A DNA stretch of 64,000 bases, from positions 8,425,627 through 8,489,626 of the forward strand of contig NC_058495.1 of the NCBI RefSeq assembly GCF_020382885.2. The letters are read 5' to 3'. Both the position numbers and the translations under genes were made by a program. Under the pieces are notes generated by a model. The model was not told where the DNA came from. It saw only the letters and a program-made list of their open reading frames with translations, and did not search any database. Of this stretch, positions 18,403 through 33,300 are shown piece after piece. Positions within the stretch are counted from its first letter, which is position 1. Each line of letters starts with the position of its first letter. The stretch is from Scatophagus argus. Its lineage: Eukaryota; Chordata; Actinopteri; Scatophagidae.

Positions 18403-19560
18403 ATGAAACGTTTTAACCTGTGTAAGAGATTTTTTTTTTCTCAGTAGGTCTTTGAGTTACACCAGTTTAAAATAAAAATGTTGCTGCTGTTAAAATGGAA
18501 ATTGAATGTATTCAGAAAAATACGTGTTCTGTTTTCAGCATTCAGTATAAATTAGACAATACCTATTATACGTGTTTGGATACTTGTCCGAATCAATTGT
18601 TATTTTCAAGGAGCAGCATAGCTTATGTGAAAGCTAAACAGTAGCTTGATTGGCCTGGGAAGTTACTAAATGTATGCCTTCCAAAGGCCATTGTTCACTA
18701 AAGGGTATATTTTTGCAGTGCCCCTCTAAAAGACCTACACACACTGAAACACCCACTGTAGGTGTTGGCTGGTACAACTGCATTCTTCTAATGTTGGTCA
18801 TGCAGTGATGTTGCAAGTTTGAAATACAAGAGCCATATGCTGCCACTCTGTGGCCACATGCTAGACCTGCAATTTCATCTGGAGAACTGTCTTGTTAATG
18901 TTTTATATTATAATCTGGTCTGCTCCATTTAATATTTTTCACAACAGTCACTAGTAATGTAAGTGATGTAGTAGTAGGTTGGTTTAACCATGCTACTTTC
19001 ATTTCAGAACTTGCTGCTTTGTGATTGAAAGAACTTAATACTATACCAACTGAGAGCCAGGAACAGGTTATAATAGTGGTGATTACTACATACATAAGGA
19101 GGTCAAAGATTTTTTTTTATCTACCCTAACCCAAACATTCTGGCCCAGGCGCGCTAGGAGAAAATACTGAAATAGATAGATTAGATAGATAGATGACAAA
19201 GACTGAACATGTGCCAAGAAATAAAGTTATTTACACAACACAGAGTCATTTGATCATGGAATCAGCCAAAAACTGACAAGACTCAAAAAGTCAGTCTTTA
19301 AAGTTGTCAGAATAAAGGGAGAATTTGCTTAGATTTAAGAAATATTATTGTCCCCTGCATTCATCTTAATCTTCTTAGTTGTTTTAGGTATTTGATTTTC
19401 TGCTTGATTTTCTTTTCTTTTCCCATTAGCATGTAACTTCGTGATTACAAAATGGTCATATAGATGGCTTTTTTAAAAATGTGCTTAGCTAGAGATCCCA
19501 GCGATGCCACTGCTGCCCTCTGTTGCTTTGGAGGACTTCCTTTAACGTCACACGCACGTC
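18403..19560. other. Intergenic spacer between prelid3b and aurka
   Basis: No gene or clear repeat is seen. A short GATA-rich run lies at about 19,176-19,195. The right end passes into the aurka promoter. Confidence 0.5.
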
Positions 19561-19574
19561 TCATTTTGCGTTAG

Positions 19575-19657
19575 CCAATGATGCGAGGACAGTGCGTTTC
19601 CTCAGCCAATCGGAACCTACGGTAGGTTTAAAGGTTTTGAACAGAGGGACGTTTGAA
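19575..19657 (+). promoter_or_regulatory. aurka promoter: paired CCAAT boxes plus CHR-like elements
   Basis: CCAAT pentamers occur at 19575-19579 and 19606-19610, exactly 31 bp apart. TTTGAA hexamers (CHR consensus) follow at 19636-19641 and 19652-19657. Two NF-Y boxes at about 31-33 bp spacing followed by a CHR is the arrangement typical of G2/M genes controlled by DREAM/MMB-FOXM1. This fits the mitotic role of the downstream gene. Confidence 0.7.
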
Positions 19658-19659
19658 AT

Positions 19660-20000
19660 CAAACAAGCAGTGTGTAGGGGAGGTGTCAGACAGCTACAAT
19701 TTAACCTTTTTGCAGGGCTTTTCAGATTTGCTGTGACGTTTATTTATCTGTATTAACCTTTTCATCGAGTCGGACTTTGAAAGGAGCTATACTGTTGTGA
19801 GAAAATCGATCTCGCTGTAACGCTGCAGTGGACGTTTATGTAGCCACAGTCGTCAGCTTTCAACAACTGCCCGACGCCTGTTAGCTAGCTTAGCAAGATA
19901 GGGAGAGCTATCTGCTTGAAAGCTAGTTACTCTGAAATTCGAATTCCGGATAAGTTATCGGTCAGTGGTCGCTCTGGGGTCATTGTGCAATAACTTTTAA
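19660..20000 (+). other. aurka non-coding first exon (5' UTR), start approximate
   Basis: A strong donor, TTTTAA then GTAAGT, lies at 20000/20001. A matching acceptor at 20435-20436 opens the exon holding the aurka ATG at 20440. No protein-like frame lies upstream, so this is probably a 5' UTR exon. The transcription start is inferred to follow the CHR elements. Confidence 0.5.
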
Positions 20001-20439
20001 GTAAGTTTCTTTCTCTAACACTGCTTATCAGTACTGCTGTATTGCATATACTGGTTTGCCATGGTTAGCGTTTAGGATACCAAAAGGCTAACATTAGCTC
20101 TGACCTTAACGTTTCCGTCTATAAACGTTACTCATGGTAACGTGAGCCATGCCATAGAGATTGCTAACAATTAATCCGCCTTCAAATCCTACAGCGTGTT
20201 TTGTTTAGCTTTCTTGTCCAGTTATTTTGTAATCTCCAATGATAAAAGTGTAAGTGAACATAAACGATTACCTTACATTAGGCTACTTTTGTGGCGATAC
20301 CGCTACTGTTGGTCTCAACATTGAAACAATGTTAAAACGAACAGTTGTATTTTTATGTTCGTGACTAACTTTTTCGAGTTTTAACCCTATATTAGGTTGA
20401 TTGGTCACTGAAGAAGCCTGCTATTCTTTTTCTCAGGAT

Positions 20440-23236
20440 ATGGACTCTGCTGCAAAGCTCAAGTTGACAAAGGACATGAAGCTTCAGAGGCCCGAGGTGA
20501 AGGTAATGCGCAGTTTATCTTGACCATAAAATTGATAAATATAAAATCACTGCTATTACAGATTGCTTGCTCACTTTTTCTGACCTTGGTCATTGTATAG
20601 CAATGCTTTCAACTTGAGTCTATTTATAGTCCACAGTGGTTAAAGTGAACAGACTGAATTGCAAATATAGCTGAGGATGAGAATTCATAGGACATGACTG
20701 AGATTAAAAAAATCAAAGTCAGGGAAACAATGAAATTAAGATAATTGTCTGACAAAGTAGAAATGAGTGTTTACCCAGAGAAGGGGTGAATTGTAGATTT
20801 TGGGTTTCTATGATTGCAGTCAAATGGTGACGGGCCAAAGCGGATTCCTGTGTCACAACAGTCACAGATGGCTGTAGTTACACCAACCCAGCATCAGCGT
20901 GTCCTGGGTGTGTCAAATGGACCTCAGCGCATTCAGCGGCCTCTCAGCCATCAGAAACCAGTATCTCAAGTCTCTGTTGCTGTCAAGTCCACCCATCACA
21001 CAGATCAGAATGTGAACCCAGCTACTCAGAAAGGAAATCCTGCACCACAGCCCAAACATGCTTCCCAGCAAGACCGGCCAAAGTTGAGTGTGCCCAAGGT
21101 GAACCCAGAGCTGGCAAAAATGCCATCAGAATCTGCAAAACCAGAGAAGCCACAAAGTAAGTGTGTGTGTGTGCAGTTTTGGTGAATAGAGTGTGTGTGT
21201 TTTAAATGCTAAATACATCATTTTTTATGTTGTTTTTTTTTTCTTCAGACAAACCTGCCAAGAATGATTATGAAAAAGCATCAAGGTATATATGATAAGT
21301 GTGGTTCATTCTACTTTTTTTTTCCACATCATCTTTTGGTAACTATAGATTTCATTGCCTTCTCTGTAACTGTGCCCATTTCTGCTCACACAGCAAGCGG
21401 TGGAGTCTAGAAAATTTTGACATTGGCCGTCCCTTAGGGAAAGGTAAATTTGGCAATGTCTACCTGGCCAGAGAGCGCCAAAGTAAATTCATCTTGGCCC
21501 TGAAGGTGCTCTTCAAGAAGCAGCTGGAGAAGGCTGGGGTGGAGCACCAGCTGAGGAGAGAAGTAGAGATCCAGTCTCACCTCAGGTAATGTTTCGTTCA
21601 AATGAAGTGATATAATGCCATACATGAAGCCTGACCATTGTTTGGCCAACCAGAGTCAGTTTTAAACAGTGGTCATTTTAAAAGTGCTATAGGTCTTTGT
21701 TCAGTTGCTACCACACCTCTACTGTGTTCTGAATTACTGGCAAGAACAAGCCTTCATTATTTTCTTGGTCTGTGGACTTCATCAAAGCAGATGCTGAGAG
21801 ATTAGCTGATGCAGATGTTTGTTTAGGTCTGCCAGTCTTTGTGCTTTTCAAATTGTGTTTGGGTGTTTTGACAGAATTTGTCAGAAAACTTTTCCATATT
21901 AACATCCTCCAGGCACCCCAACATCCTGCGTCTCTACGGTTACTTCCATGACCCGTCTCGCGTGTATCTCATCCTCGAATTTGCACCAAAAGGAGAACTG
22001 TATGGTGAGCTGCAGCGCTGTGGAAGTTTCCCTGAGGACAGAAGCGCCACTGTAAGTCTACCAATTTAAGACATTACCATCTTAGGATGCATCACGTGCA
22101 TAATTTTATTCAAAGTAATCATCCATGAAAAGTGTACAGTAATTCCACAAACTGATGTTTCAAATTAAATTTAACATGAAGAGTAAAATTAAGAGGATAT
22201 TGTCAAACAAAACATGACGTTCATTTCATTTTATGTGCTGCACTAGTACATCATGGAGCTAGCAGATGCCCTCAACTATTGCCACTCTAAGAAGGTGATC
22301 CACAGGGACATCAAACCAGAGAACCTGTTACTGGGGGCCAATGGGGAGCTGAAGATTGCAGATTTTGGCTGGTCTGTTCACACACCCTCCTCCAGGTATG
22401 AAAGTGTGCTTTTGTACAAACTGCACCTTTTTGTTTTTAAGCTTTCAATGAAGTATGTGTGCGTCTGATAGTTAAACTATGATATTGTGTTGTGATATTT
22501 TAGTTTGTGTTTGCAGTTCACTTTTTTTTCCCCCGATCTTTGCGCTCAAGCCAGGAATTCTTCTAACTTTTCGTTCCTTGTAGCTCTTGTGTCCTTAGCT
22601 CACAAACTAACTTTATCCATTTGTCTTTCTGTGCTCAGGAGGTCCACACTGTGTGGGACACTTGACTACTTGCCTCCAGAGATGATTGAGGGAAAAACTC
22701 ATGATGAAAAGGTGGACCTGTGGAGTCTGGGCGTCCTTTGCTATGAATTTCTGGTTGGGAAACCCCCCTTTGAAGCAAAAAGCCACGAGGAGACATACCG
22801 CAGGATATCGAGGGTAAGCACCCTGACAGTCTGGGGGGGAAAAATGACAAAATGTGTGTGTAAAATTAAAGTTATTGCTTATTCGTACGTGGTGCTCTTG
22901 CTGGAGCACCAGTACCTACAGGACACTGCTTGGACAGTTTCAGAACTGTCAGTACTTTCATTCCATTGAGTTTCAGACCTGCACTACAGTTCACCTTGTA
23001 ATTGCTATGTAATATTTAATCTTTGTACTGATTTTCTGCCTATAATCCAGGTGGAGTATACTTACCCTGCACAGACTGATATCAGTGCCGGAGCCAAAGA
23101 TTTGGTTGCCAGGCTGTTGAAGCACAATCCCATGCACAGATTGCCAATCCAGGGAGTGCTGTCCCATCCCTGGGTGGTTGCGTCCTCCACCAAGAAGCCC
23201 ACAACCCTGCTTAATGAAGAGCCCAGCCAACACTGA
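20440..23236 (+). CDS. aurka: aurka, Aurora-A mitotic serine/threonine kinase (8 coding exons, 425 aa)
   Basis: The coding exons are 20440-20502, 20820-21156, 21249-21285, 21394-21585, 21913-22051, 22247-22395, 22639-22813 and 23051-23236 (1278 nt in phase). The kinase drives centrosome maturation and spindle assembly. The disordered N-terminus (1-150) carries QRVL at 47-50 followed by SNGPQRI, matching the A-box degradation motif. The kinase domain (about 154-404) has GKGKFGNV, catalytic Lys183, HRDIKPEN with Asp277, DFG at 295-297 and activation-loop Thr309. Gly219 in LRLYGYF is the Aurora-A residue needed for TPX2 binding (Aurora-B has Asn). SLGVLCYEF also favours Aurora-A. The hinge is odd: APKGEL resembles Aurora-B. 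It ends with HPWVVASS and a short tail. Numbering runs 21 ahead of human. Confidence 0.95.
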
Positions 23237-23514
23237 ACAATGGCTTTCACCAAGGTGTGAAGCATGAACTCCGGTGTGCAGCTGATTCATCAAAATCTGC
23301 TTGCACTGCTATGTTGACTGCAAAATCACTTCATGTGGATATTTTTGTCTGGTGGCATCTTGAGCCACTTGGTTACATTTTTTTTTTCTTATCTTCTGTT
23401 CTCTTACCACATTTCCCTGTCTTATCACTGGCATTCTATTTGCCTGTAAATATTTCACTGTTTTTTTGTAATTATGAAAATTTTATTGAGCTTTTCTAAA
23501 ATGTCATTACTTGA

Positions 23515-23524
23515 AATAAATAAA
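23515..23524 (+). terminator. aurka polyadenylation signal
   Basis: Overlapping AATAAATAAA lies about 280 bp after the stop, on the correct strand. It is the only canonical signal close by. Confidence 0.7.
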
Positions 23525-23730
23525 ATGTAAATTATCTTTCATGGAATATGTCACTTTAGAATTAAGCAGTATACTTCTGTTGTTTTATGCTTAACTTCTG
23601 TGCATTTCAAGCTCTCAGTTAACTGCCTCAAGTATTTGGTGAACAAGACTTTGCACTAGTGTCCATTAGAATGAGATGCTTCCGTCATGAGTAGTAATAT
23701 TTTTTACCAAGCGCTTCCAGTGGCACGTGA

Positions 23731-23744
23731 CCAGCAGAGGGCGC
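23731..23744 (+). promoter_or_regulatory. CTCF-like motif, site 1
   Basis: CCAGCAGAGGGCGC matches the CTCF core CCASYAGRKGGCRS at all 14 positions. It lies about 500 bp past the aurka stop. Binding is not shown by sequence alone. Confidence 0.55.
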
Positions 23745-24296
23745 CAGCACACCACTAGAATTGATCTGGCAGCATATAGGAGCAAGTATTAATTTCCACT
23801 CATTTAATAACCATGTGCAGCACAGTGAATGTCTGTTTCGATAAAATATTGTAATGTTAAGATATGTGTGGTTTTAGTAGGTTAGTGTTTTGCTAAAAGG
23901 CTTTTATGTTTATTGACATCTTAAAAGATTTTAAAGGACTTGTATCAAAAAAGAGTTGTGTCACAAATAAACGTGGACTGAAATAGATCCTTTGAAATTG
24001 ATCGGTGTAAATTAAAGCCAGTGTCCTTCTACAGGTGTTACCACTGGGTTCTCTCAGAAGGGTTATTCAGATAATGTACTAATTCTGTTTGGTTTTTTTG
24101 GGAGAATTCCCCCACTTTGAAAAGGCCTTAAAAAGTTCCTGTGTGCTCATCATAAAGAGTATAGTACTCAGTGAAGCATGTCACAATTTTCTGTCCGAGA
24201 GACGGTTGTTCAGCAAAAACATTAAAGGGAAATTAAACTGTGGAAACGCCAGGAGGGTCTTTCTTCATGGGCCCACAGCTGTTATATCTGTCCTGT

Positions 24297-24310
24297 CCGC
24301 TAGGTGGCTC
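24297..24310 (+). promoter_or_regulatory. CTCF-like motif, site 2
   Basis: CCGCTAGGTGGCTC contains the core CCGCTAGGTGGC in the same orientation as site 1, 566 bp away. It matches the 14-mer consensus at 12 positions. Confidence 0.45.
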
Positions 24311-25184
24311 CCCTGGCATGTTGATGGTTACTGTCTGGGAGATAATTACAGAAGGAAAATCGTCTTATTACTTGTATTTTAATACTGGGAACCTTTCGTT
24401 TCGTTCATAATTCTGCTCGTGTGTGAAGTTATTTTCTTCTTGTTCTTTAAGCTTATTCGGTTGTGTTTATTAACTGTCTGCTTTAGTTAAAATATGCACG
24501 GCCTTCAGGAAAATGGCATTATTTCAGATATAGATATGCTTAATGTTGAAATAATATTGATCTATGATGAAGTCGGGGCTGTAAGCAAGTCACCGAGATG
24601 TTAATATACATGCAGTGATACTGATGCGACATCGCCTGTCTTAGGGCTTATCTTTGTGGTTCTCAGCTGTTTTTGTATTATTTTTCCTTCTCCTTGCAGT
24701 TTCTTTGCATGCGAACTGGTTCTTTAAACTGCCAAGAGTTTAAGTGAACTCCATCCTCAGTTAAATCCGTGCATCGGTATGCACCAGGTAGCTTGATGGT
24801 TCAACAGCTGTTGGATTAGCCCACTCAGAGAGAATAAAACGCTCTGTCCAGATGTTGTCTGCGCAGAAAATCAGCACAGTGGATGAACAGGTCGACCATC
24901 AGGTCTGATGCCTGCCTGCCTGCGGCAGAAAATCTGTCGACGCGCTCTTCACTTGAGCATGCAGGTGTGCACGGCCCGGTGAAAAGCACGCATGCTCTGA
25001 ATATCTCTGTAGACACATTACCGGTCTAGAAAAAGTAGATTTAGTAGGCCTGCATGGACCCCAGCGCCCTGTCACACAAACACCGAGGCCTCTGCAGCCA
25101 TTACACGGTGTCATTTAACCTCAATTTGATTATTATTTTTTTAAAAAAAAAGGTGAATGCGACTATTTTCTCCATTTTCTGTCT

Positions 25185-25279
25185 TTTATTATAGAGAAAA
25201 AAAATACATGTTCTGACCATTTTTCGTTTTACATAAAACCACACACATTTTTACAATATAATTCACTTATTTCTTTATT
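25185..25279 (-). terminator. Candidate slc32a1 polyadenylation signals
   Basis: On the minus strand AATAAA occurs at 25190-25185 and 25279-25274, about 1.3-1.4 kb past the slc32a1 stop. The AT-rich sequence from here to 26573 is likely its 3' UTR. Other hexamers exist in the TTTTA run near 26,500, so a short UTR is possible. Confidence 0.4.
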
Positions 25280-26496
25280 CTTTAATATTAATTTTCACGA
25301 TATATGTTAACGACTTTGAGATATACATTCCATCTTTTTGAAACCACAATAACACACTACACATACGGTTTTATAACATTTCCACAGGACCCATTGGATT
25401 GCACAGAATGAAAAATGTCTGTAAGCACATTTTCCTCTTAAATGATCTCCTTTTTTAGATTTTCAGACATCGAATTTTCAAGACAGGAGTCTTTCAAATT
25501 AATTTCAGAACAGGCCATGTATTTTCAAATGTAATGAAAAGCATTATGGTAAACTGAGTGTGCAGGATTTCAATTTGGGGTCCCCGTCTAGATGACATTT
25601 GGGCCAGGATGTGAGGGTTTGGACATCTCAGTAAATTAAATTTCAAATATTGGAAAGAATATAAAAGCATTAACTTTCACGCAGAAGAATCGAAATTTTC
25701 CCTTTTTTTTTTTAGGAATTTTCATAATGTTTTGTGTGTCTGAAATATCATACATTCAATGCATAGTTTGTATAGCTGCTGTGTACTTTAATATTTTGCA
25801 TTTTCCAGTATTTTAAACTGCTCGGGGAAGGTCCAATTTCCTCATTTCTATCGAAACATATTTCTACATGCATTCATGTGTTTCTGCTGCTGGTTATTGC
25901 CATTGCGTTATTTTTCCGTCTTGTGTGTCCACAGGCGTGTGTGTGTGTGTGTTTTTTGTTTTTTTTTCTGGATTTAACACCACAGTCGCTGCCCATAATC
26001 GTATTGCAAATTACCTATAGAGCAAAGTGGCGCTTGTTTTTTTTTTCTTCTTCTTCTTCTTTTAAATAAACGAATCTTAATCATCATAAAATCACATTAT
26101 GCTTTCCAATATCCGTCCGTCACAAACCGGAGCGTTACATGAAGTGAAGTCTCGTGTGGGGAAGCACCACAAGAGAGACGAAAAGACAAACTGCCCTTTT
26201 TGCAATTTTGCTTAAGGTCGATATTGTAAACGTTCACTCCACTGGAAAATATGTATATGTACGTTTGTTCGCATATTTATACAACATGTATTGTCCATAT
26301 AGTGTGCTGTGGATGCACCGGATCCCCTCACTGCCACCGGCTTTATTTCTGTGCGTGTGTTTGTGTGTGTTTGTGTATGCGCGCATTTTCTCTGAACTTA
26401 TGCAAGACTGTATGAGTGCGAAAATGTTCGCGTTTGTTCTGGGCGCGATTCTACGCATGGATTAAGCAGAAGGGCTTAGCCGGGAAGTCGTGTGTT

Positions 26497-26526
26497 TTAC
26501 TTTATTTTATTTTATTTTATTTTATT
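26497..26526. repeat. (TTTTA)n short tandem repeat
   Basis: Five to six TTTTA units lie just past the slc32a1 stop on the minus strand. Read on that strand they give repeated AATAAAATAAAA, which could mimic polyadenylation signals. Confidence 0.8.
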
Positions 26527-26573
26527 TCCACTAAATTGGGGTTTGCAGTTAACATCTAATTCCATCAATGCAT

Positions 26574-29468
<2,895 letters not shown>

Positions 29469-30340
29469 TTTTCGTTCCTCCCCTGAATCTCAACTGTCTG
29501 CAGTTTAATTAGTGTTTTTTCTCCTCCAGTCAGTAAAAATCTGAGGCTACTTGCAATGACAGCTCTTGATTCTCTGCATTAGATAAAGCGCGAGTTTTGT
29601 TTGAAGACACCGTCGGGTTTCAGTTGCTATCTCCACTTCGTGTTCAGTGTACGCCTGCTGCTCTTGATTATTCCCAGGTTCATGTCACCTTCAGACGTCG
29701 CTGCTCCGTTTCTGCATCTTGGCGCTGCGCTCTGATGCTCGACGAGTAGCGCACCTATTCAGTCTCTGAGGCAGTTTGGTTATGTGCGCAAAAGCTTTAC
29801 GCACGAAGAAAGGGCGATCCACAGGTTTCTGTCGGGCCTATAATATCGTTTTCTTTTGGGTTATAAGGTGGCAGGCAGCGTTTCCAGGAGTTGGTTGTCG
29901 GTTTTCAGGTGCCTTTACTGATGCCAATGCGGTACCATGGAGCCCAGGGGGGAGGCAGGGAGGAGACACGTGTCCTCATCAGCCTGCCAATGCAAAGCAC
30001 GTCTCCAGCCCTCCCAGTGCCCCGCCAGGAGAAAACGGGAGAGATTTGCTGCATTTCTAGGGGAGGTGCTTGTAGTACCCCCACCATCCCTTCCCAAACC
30101 CATAATCTATAATACCTCATCCAAACATCCAATGACATTCCGGGGGCCTCAAATCTTGCATACCTTTACGCGTATAAAAGGAGGCTGGAATTTGCCAAAA
30201 ACCGAAACTCTGGACCAGATTATATAACATACAAAACTAGGATTTGTTATTTTAAAATAAAGTCAGTTTCTTTCTTTTTTTTAACGAGAAGAGGACGTGG
30301 AACATCAAAATTGTAACCAAAGTGATTTGTGGGATTACGC
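29469..30340 (-). promoter_or_regulatory. slc32a1 5' UTR and promoter region (approximate)
   Basis: This is the stretch upstream of the slc32a1 ATG on the minus strand, with many CpGs to about 29,830. An E-box CACGTG lies at about 29,967. On the opposite strand a CCAAT (30129-30133) and TATAAAAG (30173-30180) form a possible divergent promoter. The limits and the transcription start are inferred. Confidence 0.4.
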
Positions 30341-33300
30341 GGATCGGGTTTAAAAACTGTGTTGCGTTTGTTGATGGGGCGAAAAAAATAGATTTTCTTG
30401 CATTTTGTCTTTGCTAAATGGTAAGATACAGAACTTGAGATTGCATATATTTTAATACAGACTCTGACAGTTGGAGCCCAACCAATATTCTAAATTGAAA
30501 CGTGAAGTTTGATTTACTTTAATTTGTTGTTTTTTTCTTTTCTTTCTTTCCCTTTCTTTAGCGAGTTTTTCATTCAGGACTCTCACTCATTCATCCGTTC
30601 AGTCAGCCACTCACTCACTCAACGACTTTAATTGTGTCTGAAGATGATGTGACAGTCTGAGCCATGGCGGTGTTTCCGTCGACACGGGCTACGAGATTTA
30701 GTAGTTCAAAATCTCATCGAGCCAGTTTTAAAGGAAATTTAGACACGCAATGTTTGTTAACTGGCGTGAAACTACATCCTGATTTTGTGTGGGATGCGAG
30801 GGCGTAATTCTTTTATTTTTATTCTTTGGGAGTGGAGAACACTTTCTTATTTTTCCACTCAACCTAACCATTTGTTTCAGGCAAAAACAAACATCTTCGA
30901 GACATCGAGCCCGGCCGAAGAATAAACTCATATATTCAAGACGAATCTTTATTTATTTATTTCACCGTCACGTTTTGTCTCGGTGACACATTCAGGAACG
31001 CCACCAAAAGCCTTAATTGCAGTGATTTTGTGAATGTGGCCTGAGTGATTTACCGAGTGTTGCAAACAGTTTGTTGACATTTTGCTGTCAGTTGTGTTTT
31101 GTGTCCACCGTGTTCAGCGTTTCCTCAGGCTGCAGTGTGATACAAAGCCGCGGCCTTGCAAAGCACACTACAACAGCCTGAACTAACACACACACTGTAA
31201 CACGGCCTGTTGCTGTATGCATTCAGGCTGTTTGCTTTGCACGAGACAAAAAAAAATGATCATATGAGCCATCAAAGGCTCTTGGCCTGGTTTCTGTAAC
31301 CCGATAAGAGCGGAATAACAGAAGAGCAAACTGCATCTCCAACCGGCCATCGCCATGTGGCGAACTCAGCCTCACAGGCCTGATGGGTGTGTGTGTCAGA
31401 GATTCGTGGGAGGATGAAAACACCGCAGATAAGCCTGTCTGTGCTGTTGCGTGTGTGTAAATGTAAAATATTATTTTCTTCATAACAGAATAATTAACCC
31501 ATTTTGTGTGCGCTCACATTTGACGAATGAGCATTTCACCCTCCAATGCAGGCAGAAAAACGGCGATCAAAGGTGAATTTGCTTCATTGTTCGTTTATTT
31601 ATTTATTGTTTCATTCTGAGATCTGAAAGCAAACTCAGAATGAAACAATGAGGTGATTTCACCGACGGGTTCAGATGGGGAGTGTATAAGCCGAGGAGCA
31701 TCAGGCCCGCGTTTCATCTCCAGCCTGATTTAAACAACAGCGGCAGAATGAGAAAACACGAGGCAAATGAAACGCTCGCTCCTACGCGCTCCTGCGGCGT
31801 GCCGTGTGTGTGTGTGTGTGTTTTCTCTAACTGTTCAGTTGTGGGAACGAAAATGGCTGCTTTCCACGAATGAAAGAGTTAATGACAGAGGCTGTTATCA
31901 GCAGGCTGCAGCCCTCCTCTGATCCGCGCTCTGCGCTGTCTGATGGAGTGTGCTGCAAGATGAAAAGAGCAGCCGTGACACCAGCAGCCAGCAGGTTACA
32001 GCGACTGCAGACCTTCTCACGACCTGCTGTACAGATAATAATAACAACAATATTACTAATAATGTGAGATATTTGGTTTGTCATGAATGTGTAGGTATTT
32101 AGACTGAGCTCACAATAGGATCCAGGCTTATTCTGATCATGTGATGGGTCGCTCACGAGGCCCATCGTGTAAAACACAAGTTTCCTCCCACATTAATGTG
32201 AAAAGTTGTGAAATGCTGATGAACTTAACATGTTTGGAGGTTTTAGGATTTCCTCACACACAAGTCTGGCAAGAAGACACACAATCAAATCCTCCCCGGG
32301 CCTTGTTGTCAATAATTCTGCACGTTTAATCGCGATTACTTCATCCAAGCACCCGCGCAAGGTGTCTCTGATCCGTGGGAGCTGCGTGGTTATCCTCTGC
32401 AAAACAGGGCAAAGCGATTTTCTCACTTTATCGCCCATCGTGACAATCATCAGAGGTGACCCTGGGTGCCACGTCCCAGGAGGATCCTCGTGGCTGTCGA
32501 CACAGATATGACCAATCACAGCTCCTCATCTTTGGTGTCCGAGTTTGTGCTGCTTCTGCGTTTGACCCGCATGTTTATATCCACCGATGAAGCTTTATGT
32601 TGGTGGTTTTTTGCCCTCCCCAGGTTGATAGAAACTAAAATCAAAAATGGAACTATAATATCACCGTGTCCTCAAATTCATTTCCTCCAGTGTACCCACC
32701 CCCACGCGCGTTTTCCATCTTCCTCCTCCTCCTCCTCCTCATCTCTCTCCCTCCTCAGTTTTTCACCCCCGGCTCTCCCTTTTCACATTACACACATGGG
32801 TGAGCTGGCACAAGGTTCTCCGCCTTCATGTAATCCCCCACCCACACCCCTCCCTACGCCAACCCAGCCCCCTCCCCATCTTTTCCTCGAATCACAAAAA
32901 TAAAAGCCCAGTTTTGTCGATTACAGGGAGAAATGTCTCCTGGAACGATAACAAAGCCTGTAAAGTGCTGCCAAAACCTTTTGGTTATTATCACATCCTA
33001 AACGGCATCACACTGACGCATCTGATGTGCTTCCACGTCTGATCATCATGTAGGCCATCTGATATTTTAGGCTGTGCTTTACATTTATATTACAGTTTTA
33101 ACTGGGTTTTATGTTTCCACTGCGTCTACTGCAATTATGTAGGTCTACAGTGACTTTCACTGTAGGCTATCATTACCTCATCCATTAAGTGTTTTCAGCA
33201 GGACGAGGTAATAACGGGCCGTGTGTGTGTGTGTGCGTGTGTGTTACATGAATCGTTTGACGCACGACCCAGATCCAAGGTAAGAGAAGATTTGAGGGGG

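Larger units (their letters stand above)
23525..25180. other. Intergenic spacer between convergent aurka and slc32a1
   Basis: There are no coding features. The spacer holds two CTCF-like motifs, listed separately. It marks the join between sequence matching human 20q13 (left) and 20q11.23 (right). Confidence 0.6.

Noticed and set aside
19509-19522. Third CTCF-like motif near the aurka promoter
   Set aside because: CTGCCCTCTGTTGC has two mismatches to the core including a key G, so it is too weak to report.
32466-32903. 145-codon open frame upstream of slc32a1
   Set aside because: The middle is poly-Ser from a TCC-rich run and the rest is not protein-like.
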